A DNA stretch of 11,703 nucleotides from JAPLJU01 sp964547985 (GCA_964547985.1 CAZJPV010000060.1:1-11703), one strand, 5' to 3'. Shown: positions 1 through 6,087, counted from the stretch's first letter. Numbers and translations are program-made. The notes: a model not told the origin generated them from the letters alone.

Positions 1-19
1 AAGAAAAAATAATCGCCCC

Positions 20-117
20 TGACCAATCCCGCGAAGCCCTGAATAGCAGTTGACCAAAGTAAATAGATGAAGTTGTTTTTGTTGGACCAAAGTCCAGTGC
101 TGGTAGGACCAAGGTCC
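20..117. promoter_or_regulatory. Array of four GACCAA boxes, candidate operator
   Basis: GACCAA occurs at 21-26, 52-57, 85-90 and 107-112. Two copies sit in perfect 12-bp dyads: GGACCAAAGTCC at 84-95 and GGACCAAGGTCC at 106-117. The copy at 51-62 (TGACCAAAGTAA) keeps the core without the outer palindrome. Centres of the last three are 33 and 22 bp apart, near whole helical turns, so bound dimers would lie on one face of the DNA. The array is upstream of the small lipoprotein gene at 191. The regulator is unknown to me; the operator role is inferred from dyad symmetry and spacing. Confidence 0.5.
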
Positions 118-190
118 AATTTACCTTCGCCATCGGATGGTGTATTGAATGATCATTGAAAGGCTTGCCGTCGGAGAAGGAGGCGATAAA

Positions 191-340
191 ATGAACAAGA
201 TTGTAGCTTTTTTGCTTACTATCCTTTTCGTCCTTTCAGTCATGGGTTGTGCCACGACTGAGGACAGGACCCAATGGTACTACGAGCAGTCTCATTTATA
301 CAAAATACCCCCGCCGGGTTACTATACGTCGGATCCGTAA
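191..340 (+). CDS. Small predicted lipoprotein, 49 aa
   Basis: A 49-residue protein with a lysine at position 3, a hydrophobic stretch at residues 4-18 and a lipobox ending V-M-G-C with Cys20. This predicts lipidation by the Lol/Lsp pathway and a mature peptide of only 30 residues. The mature part is rich in Tyr and Pro (Tyr-Tyr at 30-31, Pro-Pro-Pro-Gly-Tyr-Tyr near the end) and has no domain I recognise. The start is set by AAGGAGG at 177-183, 7 nt before the ATG. An in-frame ATG at 149 would place 14 extra residues before the signal peptide and has no comparable ribosome site. It stands alone, followed by a terminator-like hairpin at 475-528. Possible role: a small envelope or entericidin-like lipoprotein; the function is unknown. 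Confidence 0.7.
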   Translation: MNKIVAFLLTILFVLSVMGCATTEDRTQWYYEQSHLYKIPPPGYYTSDP

Positions 341-474
341 CGCCTTCATGACAGAACGCGCCCGGATGCACGGATGACACGGCCGCGATTTTTGCTTTAC
401 GAACTCGTTTTGCCGATAAACGTCCTCGGCATATAACGGCCAGAACCGCGAATGATAGTGATTCCGACAGCCCG

Positions 475-528
475 CCAGAAAATAAAGGGGTTACAGGTCT
501 CAGGACTGTGACCCCTTTGCTTTTCTGG
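475..528 (+). terminator. Long hairpin, probable terminator
   Basis: The inner stem AAAGGGGTTACAG (484-496) pairs with CTGTGACCCCTTT (506-518) over 13 bp, including one G:U pair, around a 9-nt loop. An outer stem CCAGAAAA (475-482) pairs with TTTTCTGG (521-528). The only T-run is the TTTT at 521-524, itself part of the outer stem, so termination could be weak or bidirectional. It separates the small lipoprotein gene from the hyp operon. It shares its AAGGGGTTA...TGACCC design with the terminator at 4704-4734. Confidence 0.6.
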
Positions 529-554
529 GTCGGATTGTGAACGTCTTAGAGTTC

Positions 555-671
555 ATGACTGCAGGGAAGGCAATTGATGCTTTATACTTCTCAGGAGGCC
601 CACAATATCAATGGATGATATTTACGAAAAGATATGGTAAATGCCCTATCTGCGGCGAGCTAAAGGCCTGA
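555..671 (+). CDS. Doubtful 38-aa ORF with CPxCGE motif
   Basis: From ATG 555 the frame encodes 38 residues ending in R-Y-G-K-C-P-I-C-G-E-L-K-A and a TGA at 669-671. A GTG at 537 would add six residues. The single CPxCGE knuckle resembles half a zinc ribbon, and the frame stops where a second Cys pair would be expected. No clear ribosome site precedes ATG 555; GGAGG at 594-598 lies inside the frame and would better serve ATG 611 or 615. It could be a small real protein, a fragment of a decayed gene, or chance. Confidence 0.2.
   Translation: MTAGKAIDALYFSGGPQYQWMIFTKRYGKCPICGELKA
611..640 (+). CDS. Nine-codon ORF resembling the Fe-S paralogue N-terminus
   Basis: ATG at 611 encodes MDDIYEKIW followed by TAA. 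This closely echoes the first residues of the two downstream Fe-S proteins (MADGVYEKL at 747 and MDVYEKLRE at 2860). A GGAGG lies at 594-598, 12 nt upstream. It may be a leftover 5' end of a third or deleted paralogue, or a leader peptide for the operon. The match is very short and chance cannot be excluded. It overlaps the 38-aa ORF in another frame, so at most one of the two is likely to matter. Confidence 0.25.
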   Translation: MDDIYEKIW

Positions 672-746
672 GACCACCTCGATCTTCGCGTGAAAGACAC
701 AAAAGAAAATTTCAAGGACAAGGCGTTGTGTATCAAGGAGATTGTA

Positions 747-1811
747 ATGGCCGATGGGGTTTATGAAAAGCTGAGAAAACATCTCGATTCCATGCCGGCC
801 GGGTTTCCGGAGACCGAAAGCGGTGTTGAGATCAGGCTGCTGAAGAAACTATTTACAGAGGAAGAGGCGGAGATGGCCTGCAGGATGTCACTGATGCCCG
901 AAACGGCGGAACAGGTCGCCAAACGGCTGGGCCGCGACCCGCAGGAGATTGCCGATTTTCTCTACCGCATGTCGAAAAAGGGCCTTCTCATGCGCTACAA
1001 GGCGGGCGGGAAAACATTCTACATGTCCGCCATGTTTATCGTGGGGATTTTCGAGTACCAGGTGGGCAACCTCGACAAAGAATTCGTCGACCTCGTCCAT
1101 CAGTACTCGCGGGAGGCCCTGTACCGGGAGATGATCCGCCCCGACACGCCGCAGCTGCGTGTCGTGCCGGTCCAGGAAAGTCTCGACACCGCGATGGAAA
1201 TTGCCCCTTACGATGAGCTCAGGAAGATCCTTTCCTCCCAGAAGGTGATTGCCCTTGCCGAATGCATCTGCCGCAAGATGAGCCGTATCGACGGGAAGAC
1301 CTGTCACGCGCCCCTGGAGTCGTGCCTCGTCTTCGGGGCCCTGGGGGAATTTTACATCGAAAACGGGATTGCACGGAAGATCACGCTGGAAGAGGCCTTC
1401 GATGTTCTAAAGAGAAACGAGGAGGCGGGCCTCGTGCCGAGCCCGGCGAATGCCCAGAGGGTCGGCGGGATGTGCAGCTGCTGCGCCTGCTGCTGTGAGG
1501 TTCTGAAGGCGATCAAGCTCGATGCCCACCCGAGCCGTAAGGTGAAATCCAATTACTTTGCCCGCGTGGATGCGGAACTCTGCACGGGCTGCGAGGTCTG
1601 TCTCGAGCGGTGCCAGATGGAGGCCATCGCAATGGAGGACGAGAAAGCCGTCATTGACCTCGACCGCTGCGTGGGCTGCGGCCTTTGCGTGACCACCTGC
1701 CCGACGGAGGCTCTGTCCCCCGTCCAAAAATCACACGGGGAGCTCTACGTCCCGCCGGAAAAGGCCTTTGACACCTACCTTCGCATCGCCCTCGAGCGGG
1801 GGAAGGTATAG
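747..1811 (+). CDS. Winged-helix/Cys-rich 2[4Fe-4S] ferredoxin-like protein A
   Basis: A 354-residue cytoplasmic protein with no signal peptide. Residues 1-95 look like a helical, winged-helix-type region. A central domain carries CICR (173-176), C186 and C193. The cluster C-S-C-C-A-C-C-C lies at 243-250. Two ferredoxin motifs follow: C279/C282/C285/C289 (CX2CX2CX3C, followed by Gln instead of Pro) and C308/C311/C314/C318 (followed by Pro). The last two should bind two [4Fe-4S] clusters. The start at ATG 747 is chosen because AAGGAG precedes it at 735-740 and because it aligns with the start of the paralogue at 2860; a GTG at 690 in the same frame would add 19 residues with no parallel. hypA follows after 15 nt. 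I recall similar unnamed 4Fe-4S proteins in anaerobes, but no defined function. A redox, sensing or metal-delivery role tied to Ni-enzyme assembly is inferred from context only. Confidence 0.88.
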   Translation: MADGVYEKLRKHLDSMPAGFPETESGVEIRLLKKLFTEEEAEMACRMSLMPETAEQVAKRLGRDPQEIADFLYRMSKKGLLMRYKAGGKTFYMSAMFIVGIFEYQVGNLDKEFVDLVHQYSREALYREMIRPDTPQLRVVPVQESLDTAMEIAPYDELRKILSSQKVIALAECICRKMSRIDGKTCHAPLESCLVFGALGEFYIENGIARKITLEEAFDVLKRNEEAGLVPSPANAQRVGGMCSCCACCCEVLKAIKLDAHPSRKVKSNYFARVDAELCTGCEVCLERCQMEAIAMEDEKAVIDLDRCVGCGLCVTTCPTEALSPVQKSHGELYVPPEKAFDTYLRIALERGKV

Positions 1812-1826
1812 CGGGGAGGGCTTGCC

Positions 1827-2177
1827 ATGCACGAACTTCCCGTCACGGAGAACATCCTCAGAGTCGTGCTCCGGCATGCGGAGGAAGCAAAGGCAGGCAA
1901 GGTCATCAGCGTCAGCCTGAGGATCGGGGAGTTGAGCGACGTCATCGACGAGTGGCTTCAGCGCTACTTCGACTACTTGAGCAAAGGCACTCTCGCCGAG
2001 GGGGCGACGCTCCGGGTTGAAAGAATGCCCGTGGTCTTCCGCTGTGAGGGGTGCGGGGAATCCTTTCATGTCAAAATCCGGGAAGCGAAGGACGTTGTCT
2101 GCCCGGCCTGCGGGGGAGGGAAGGCGACGTTCGTTTCCGGCCGCGAATTTTTTATCAAGGCGATCGAGGTGATCTAA
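1827..2177 (+). CDS. hypA: HypA hydrogenase nickel metallochaperone
   Basis: A 116-residue HypA/HybF family protein of normal length. It begins M-H-E: His2 with nearby backbone groups is the known Ni-binding site, and Glu3 is conserved. The zinc-binding domain has C73-x2-C76 and C92-x2-C95, giving the usual Cys4 site. HypA works with HypB to bring Ni2+ to the large subunit precursor of [NiFe] hydrogenase after the Fe(CN)2CO group is in place. The start has GGGGAGG about 8 nt upstream. The stop codon TAA overlaps the hypB ATG by one base, which implies translational coupling. No hydrogenase structural gene or hypCDEF is in the window, so the client enzyme must be encoded elsewhere. Confidence 0.96.
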   Translation: MHELPVTENILRVVLRHAEEAKAGKVISVSLRIGELSDVIDEWLQRYFDYLSKGTLAEGATLRVERMPVVFRCEGCGESFHVKIREAKDVVCPACGGGKATFVSGREFFIKAIEVI

Positions 2178-2845
2178 TGGCCGATATACGTCTCATCGAG
2201 ATCAAGGAAGAGATCCTTGCCGACAACGACAAGGTCGCAGGCGAGATCCGGCATCGCCTGCGGTTGAGACAGGTGTTCATGGTAAACCTCATGGCCTCTC
2301 CGGGAGGCGGGAAGACGAGCCTCATCATCCAGACTCTCCGCGAGCTAAAAGATCATTTCAGGACAGCCGTCATCGAGGGAGACATTGATTCCATGGTTGA
2401 CGCGGAGAAAGTAGCACAGCAAGGCATCCCGGCTGTTCAACTGCGAACGGGCGGGGCCTGTCATCTCGACGCTGTCATGATTGAGATGGCCCTCCGGGAG
2501 GTGGACCTCTACGCCCTGGATCTCATCATCATCGAAAACATCGGAAACCTCGTCTGTCCCGCCGAGTTCGATACGGGCGCCGTTAGAAACGCCATGATCC
2601 TGAGCGTCCCCGAGGGCGACGACAAGCCTCTCAAGTACCCCCTCATGTTCACGGTCTGCGATGCCCTGGTGGTGAACAAGATCGACTATCTGGCCATGGC
2701 CGATTTCGACATGAAGGTCCTGAGGGAGCGGGTCCTGAAGCTGAACCCGAAGATCAGGATCTTCGAGGTTTCCTGCCGGACGGGGGAGGGCATCCCGGCC
2801 TGGATCGAATGGCTCAAAGACGAAGTCATGAATTTCAAGAAATAA
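2177..2845 (+). CDS. hypB: HypB GTPase, nickel insertion accessory protein
   Basis: A 222-residue SIMIBI-class GTPase. Visible motifs: P-loop A40-S-P-G-G-G-K-T-S48, the EGDID segment at 67-71, the metal-site pair C95-H96, the GNLVCP segment with C127, NKID at 167-170 for guanine recognition, and S-C-R-T-G at 199-203. C95, H96 and C127 match the dimer-interface Zn/Ni site of the family. It lacks both the N-terminal CxxCGC Ni site of Escherichia coli HypB and the poly-His tail of some homologues, so it has little storage capacity of its own. GTP-dependent dimerisation would drive Ni transfer with HypA. The start is ATG 2177, overlapping the hypA stop; an upstream extension in this frame to 2051 lies inside hypA and is not homologous to HypB. 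Confidence 0.96.
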   Translation: MADIRLIEIKEEILADNDKVAGEIRHRLRLRQVFMVNLMASPGGGKTSLIIQTLRELKDHFRTAVIEGDIDSMVDAEKVAQQGIPAVQLRTGGACHLDAVMIEMALREVDLYALDLIIIENIGNLVCPAEFDTGAVRNAMILSVPEGDDKPLKYPLMFTVCDALVVNKIDYLAMADFDMKVLRERVLKLNPKIRIFEVSCRTGEGIPAWIEWLKDEVMNFKK

Positions 2846-2859
2846 CGGGAGATTACAAA

Positions 2860-3942
2860 ATGGACGTCTATGAAAAATTGAGGGAAGTCCTCGACACGCA
2901 TCCCACGGGGGCGCCTAAATCGGCGGTCTTTGAAAAAATTTTGAGGATACTCTTCAAGCCCGAGGAGGCCGCTGTTCTGACCCACATGAATTTTTCACCC
3001 AAGCCGGTCGAGGCGATTGCCACCGCCGCGGGGATGTCCGCGGAAGAGGCCGACCGGATGCTGGGCGCCATGGCTGACAGGGTGCTCGTCTTCAGCCGCG
3101 AGAAAGGCGGGAAACGATCCTATGGCCTCCTGCCCACGGTCCCGGGTCTTTTTGAATATCCCTTCATGCGGGGCGAGATGACGCCGGAACTTGAAAAGCT
3201 GGGGAAGCTCTGGGACGACTACCACCGCGACGGACTCGGCGCGTCCTTCGCCGGAAACCCCACGGCCGTGGCCCGCATCGTTCCCGTCGAGAAATCCGTT
3301 GACGCTGCACTCAGGATCCATCCCTACGAGGAAGTCAAAAACATTATCGACAGCGTGGATTTCATAGGCCTCGGCCAGTGCGCCTGCCGTGTCAGTCTTC
3401 ACCGGTGCGATAAGCCAACGGAGACGTGTCTCTTCTTCGATGCACCGGCCCGGTTTCTGGTCGAGAAGAAATGCGCCCGGCAGATCACCCGCGAAGAGGC
3501 GCACGCCGTTCTCAGGCGCGCAGAAGAGGCGGGTCTGGTCCACACGAGCACGAACACCGCCGACAGGCCAAGCTTTCTCTGCAACTGCTGCCGGTGCTGC
3601 TGCATCATACTCAAAGGCAAAACAGAACTCAACCTTCCACATCCCTTCGCCCCGAGCGGTTTTCAGGCCGAAGTAAAGGCGGATGATTGCAGCGGTTGCG
3701 GTATCTGCGCCGATGAGCGGTGTCCCATGGGTGCCATCGAGATGAAGGAAGACGTCGCCTTCGTGACAGCCGAGAGATGTATCGGCTGCGGCCTCTGCGT
3801 GACGGCATGCCCCGTGGAGGCTATTGCTCTCGTCAGGCGGAGCGATCAGCCCGGGATCCCGGCCACCAACCAGGAGATGCTCGGGAAGGTCCTGACAGAG
3901 AAGGGGAAGATTGCGAAGTTCACAAAGCTCATGAAGTCTTGA
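2860..3942 (+). CDS. Winged-helix/Cys-rich 2[4Fe-4S] ferredoxin-like protein B
   Basis: A 360-residue paralogue of the protein at 747-1811, similar along its whole length. It has the N-terminal helical/winged-helix region (about 1-100), CACR at 174-177 with C183 and C190, the dense C-N-C-C-R-C-C-C at 241-248, then two ferredoxin motifs: C277/C280/C283/C288 and C307/C310/C313/C317. The first ferredoxin motif is CX2CX2CX4CP, one residue longer than normal before the last Cys, while copy A has normal spacing but lacks the Pro. The two copies therefore differ mainly in cluster 1, which might tune its potential or stability. Start ATG 2860 is 14 nt after hypB and has GGGAG upstream. The C-terminal tail is longer and Lys-rich (about 325-360). 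Function unknown; its place in the operon suggests a role in Ni-enzyme assembly. Confidence 0.88.
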   Translation: MDVYEKLREVLDTHPTGAPKSAVFEKILRILFKPEEAAVLTHMNFSPKPVEAIATAAGMSAEEADRMLGAMADRVLVFSREKGGKRSYGLLPTVPGLFEYPFMRGEMTPELEKLGKLWDDYHRDGLGASFAGNPTAVARIVPVEKSVDAALRIHPYEEVKNIIDSVDFIGLGQCACRVSLHRCDKPTETCLFFDAPARFLVEKKCARQITREEAHAVLRRAEEAGLVHTSTNTADRPSFLCNCCRCCCIILKGKTELNLPHPFAPSGFQAEVKADDCSGCGICADERCPMGAIEMKEDVAFVTAERCIGCGLCVTACPVEAIALVRRSDQPGIPATNQEMLGKVLTEKGKIAKFTKLMKS

Positions 3943-3952
3943 GGAGTTCATC

Positions 3953-4663
3953 ATGCTGTCGCAGGAGATGGCTTTACTTACCGTCACCGCCGCTTCACTG
4001 GGGTTCTTCCACACCCTTCTGGGTCCTGATCACTATTTTCCCTTTGTCGTCATGGCGCGTGCAAGGCGGTGGTCGCAGGCCAGAACCGCATGGATCACGC
4101 TTCTCTGCGGTGTGGGCCACATCGGCAGTTCCGTCATCCTGGGCCTCGCCGGGATCGCCCTCGGCATCGCCGTGACGAGCCTCGAGGGGATCGAGGCCTT
4201 CCGGGGCGAACTCGCGGCATGGGCCCTCATCGCCTTCGGGCTCGTTTACTTCGCCTGGGGCCTGAAAAAAGCCTGGAGAAATCGATCGCACGAGCATCTC
4301 CATGCCCATGAGGCCGGTTGTGTGCACACCCATCGGCACATACACGGGACGGATCATGCCCACGTCCATGACGATAAAGTGCGGATCACCCCCTGGGTCC
4401 TCTTCACCATTTTTGTCCTGGGTCCCTGCGAGCCCTTGATCCCCATTCTCATGTATCCGGCGGCAAAGGAGAGCCTCTCCGGCCTATTGTGGGTGACGGG
4501 CGTCTTCGGAGGGATCACCATTCTGACCATGATGGGTATCGTCCTCCTTTCAATAAGGGGTATTAACCTGATCCCCCTCAAAGGGCTCGAGAGATACACG
4601 CACGCCCTGGCGGGGGGGACGATCTGCCTGTGCGGGATTGCCATTCAATTTCTCGGGGTTTGA
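3953..4663 (+). CDS. NicO/UreH-like nickel (cobalt) permease with His-rich loop
   Basis: A 236-residue inner-membrane protein with about six hydrophobic segments (roughly 8-33, 48-75, 88-104, 147-170, 176-200 and 216-235). H20-T-L-L-G-P-D-H27 in the first segment matches the H-x4-PDH type signature of nickel/cobalt permeases of the NicO, RcnA and UreH-like group. A loop at 113-139 contains eleven His residues plus C123, a likely metal-collecting arm. G-P-C-E-P-L-I-P-I-L at 157-166 is typical of the UreH/TauE-like branch. It starts 10 nt after the preceding gene with GAGGAG as ribosome site, and a terminator follows. The hypAB context favours Ni2+ import; export (RcnA-like) or another metal cannot be ruled out from sequence alone. 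Confidence 0.85.
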   Translation: MLSQEMALLTVTAASLGFFHTLLGPDHYFPFVVMARARRWSQARTAWITLLCGVGHIGSSVILGLAGIALGIAVTSLEGIEAFRGELAAWALIAFGLVYFAWGLKKAWRNRSHEHLHAHEAGCVHTHRHIHGTDHAHVHDDKVRITPWVLFTIFVLGPCEPLIPILMYPAAKESLSGLLWVTGVFGGITILTMMGIVLLSIRGINLIPLKGLERYTHALAGGTICLCGIAIQFLGV

Positions 4664-4703
4664 AAGGAAAGACTCTCACATTAAATAAGCATTTAAAATC
4701 AAG

Positions 4704-4734
4704 GGGTTAGGCTTTTCAAGCCTGACCCTTTTTT
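4704..4734 (+). terminator. Intrinsic terminator of the hyp operon
   Basis: GGGTTAGGCTT (4704-4714) pairs with AAGCCTGACCC (4718-4728), with one G:U pair, around a TTC loop. A run of six T follows at 4729-4734. It lies 40 nt after the permease stop codon and fits the end of the 747-4663 transcription unit. Confidence 0.9.
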
Positions 4735-4849
4735 ATTCGGATACCGGAGCTGAATAAATCATTACAGCCTGTAAAGGAGGGAATAAAAATTGCAAATAAT
4801 CAGAAATAATCAGGATTTTGACACCTTAGTTCATTTGAAGGAGGAATTT

Positions 4850-5950
4850 ATGGGAGTTAAAAATTGTCTTCAAAGATGGAGTGCATTTCTCTTCATCCTC
4901 ACTTTTCTCTTCATATTCTGGGGATGCAGTGGCGGCGGTGGCGGCGGCGTTGTTTCCGCCGGCGGTGGCGGTGCCACAGGTCTCACCTACACGGGACTGA
5001 CGTCGGAGGCGACGGTCGACGCTGACAATGCCCGGATCCTGCTGGAAGCTGCCCTTTCGGGGGGCTCCACCTCCTTCGGCGGCGGCGTCATCGCGGCCGG
5101 CGCGGTGACCACCGGCGGGCAGGCGGTGCAGAGGCCCATAAAGGTAGTTTTGATGATGAAAACTATCGCAGACCAGCTCAAGACATCCTCGTCCCTTCAC
5201 AACGTGGCTGTGGGTGCGGTTGTCTCGGAAAGTGGTACCGTGTACGGCTCCTGCAACGGCGAGGCTACCTATTCCATATCGCGCGATGAGGACACAGGCG
5301 AATTCTCCGGGACGATCACCTTCAACTCCTATTGCGAAAACGGGGTCACCTACAACGGAAGCGCCGGTTTCTCCGGGATTGTAATCATCGACGGGGATGA
5401 AACGTATCTGGACCCGTTCGAGTTTGATTTCAACAGTGTGAGCTGTAACGCTTTGGGCACGCCTTTTACTATTGATGGCACCATGGAATTTCGAGACTTC
5501 TATTACAATATGATAGATCCCATGTCCTATCCCTATCCCTATCCCTATGTGATCATGAATATGGTGTATCGTGACGACTGGACCGGCAAGACATACCAGA
5601 TGACGGAAGACTTTGTCGTCTATTTCGACTTCCAAAATATAGGATCTGATGGCGGCTTCTACTTCGGGATGGAGGGCAAGTTCTACCATCCGGATTACGG
5701 ATATGTTAACATTACTACTAATACGATGTTCTGGCAGTACTATAGTGCCGCGTACCCATCCTGGGAGGGTGAGTTATATATCACCGGTGCAATCGGCTCG
5801 GAGGGTGGAAATACCTATGCGCGCCTCTGGATGACCGGTGACGAAGCTTACTCTTATCAAATCTTTGCCGATACGGATGGCGACGGCAGTGAAGATTATG
5901 ATTCCGGTGAATTGAACTGGATTATAATAGGCGAAGGAGGTATGACCTAA
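4850..5950 (+). CDS. Predicted lipoprotein with Gly-rich linker
   Basis: A 366-residue protein with an export signal: a short charged N-terminus, a hydrophobic core (about 13-24) and a lipobox ending F-W-G-C with Cys26. A very Gly-rich linker follows (about 28-42). The mature region is rich in Gly, Thr, Tyr and Asp with alternating beta-like patterns, an S-Y-P-Y-P-Y-P-Y run encoded by repeated CCCTAT hexamers (about 5529-5547), and a C-terminal D-T-D-G-D-G-S-E-D stretch that could bind Ca2+. There is no recognised enzyme motif. Start ATG 4850 is preceded by AAGGAGGAATTT; a TTG at 4790, also with GGAGGG upstream, lies in the same frame and would add 20 residues before the signal peptide. The gene is transcribed alone between two terminators. 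Probably an outer-membrane or surface lipoprotein of unknown function. Confidence 0.8.
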   Translation: MGVKNCLQRWSAFLFILTFLFIFWGCSGGGGGGVVSAGGGGATGLTYTGLTSEATVDADNARILLEAALSGGSTSFGGGVIAAGAVTTGGQAVQRPIKVVLMMKTIADQLKTSSSLHNVAVGAVVSESGTVYGSCNGEATYSISRDEDTGEFSGTITFNSYCENGVTYNGSAGFSGIVIIDGDETYLDPFEFDFNSVSCNALGTPFTIDGTMEFRDFYYNMIDPMSYPYPYPYVIMNMVYRDDWTGKTYQMTEDFVVYFDFQNIGSDGGFYFGMEGKFYHPDYGYVNITTNTMFWQYYSAAYPSWEGELYITGAIGSEGGNTYARLWMTGDEAYSYQIFADTDGDGSEDYDSGELNWIIIGEGGMT

Positions 5951-5963
5951 ACAGGAAAGACTC

Positions 5964-6001
5964 AACCGGGGAGTGATTCATCATCACTCGCCGGTTTTTT
6001 T
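5964..6001 (+). terminator. Intrinsic terminator after the lipoprotein gene
   Basis: AACCGGGGAGTGAT (5964-5977) pairs with ATCACTCGCCGGTT (5983-5996) with one mismatch and a 5-nt loop TCATC. A T-run extends to 6001. It sits 13 nt after the stop codon at 5950. Confidence 0.9.
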
Positions 6002-6054
6002 GTCATTTAAATGCTCACCGTATCCACACGCAGGGGAGTGCAGGCGGCATTTTA

Positions 6055-6087
6055 AGCTTGTCATTACCTCACCGACAAGCTACAAAT
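6055..6087 (+). promoter_or_regulatory. Candidate promoter with overlapping dyad for the CDF exporter
   Basis: A perfect 8-bp inverted repeat AGCTTGTC (6055-6062) and GACAAGCT (6074-6081) has an 11-nt spacer. It overlaps a sigma-70-like promoter with -35 TTGTCA (6058-6063), a 17-nt spacer and -10 TACAAA (6081-6086). Transcription would start near 6094, about 23 nt before the exporter ATG. The overlap suggests repression or metal-dependent activation, but the regulator is not in the window. A leader RNA hairpin is an alternative reading. Confidence 0.45.

Larger units (their letters stand above)
341..746. other. Gap between the small lipoprotein and the hyp operon
   Basis: No convincing full gene. 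It holds the hairpin at 475-528, a weak dyad TGAAC-N8-GTTCA at 538-555, a possible -10 box TATACT at 583-588 without a good -35, and micro-ORFs at 555-671 and 611-640. The promoter of the hyp operon probably lies between 530 and 740, but I cannot place it with confidence. Between 341 and 474 I see nothing interpretable. Confidence 0.5.

Noticed and set aside
538..555. TGAAC-N8-GTTCA dyad as an operator of the hyp operon
   Set aside because: The arms are only 5 bp and no promoter could be placed nearby; too weak to list as a site.
569..580. Sigma-54 type promoter GG-N-GC before the hyp operon
   Set aside because: The spacing between GG and GC is 8, not 10, and flanking bases do not fit.
690..746. 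GTG start extending Fe-S protein A by 19 residues
   Set aside because: The paralogue starts at the position equivalent to ATG 747, and the best Shine-Dalgarno precedes 747.
2995..4014. Long open frame on the minus strand opposite Fe-S protein B
   Set aside because: It lies wholly against a well-supported ferredoxin gene, has no family resemblance and no ribosome site; it is a codon-bias shadow in GC-rich DNA.
4790..4849. TTG start with GGAGGG upstream for the lipoprotein
   Set aside because: It would bury the signal peptide behind 20 extra residues; ATG 4850 has its own strong AAGGAGG. A short leader role cannot be excluded.
5526..5548. CCCTAT hexamer repeat as a CRISPR-like or microsatellite element
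   Set aside because: It is only about three to four units and in frame with the lipoprotein as Tyr-Pro repeats; reported as part of that gene.
4826..5689. 287-codon minus-strand frame opposite the lipoprotein gene
   Set aside because: The plus strand has a signal peptide, lipobox, ribosome site and terminator; the minus frame has no recognisable features.
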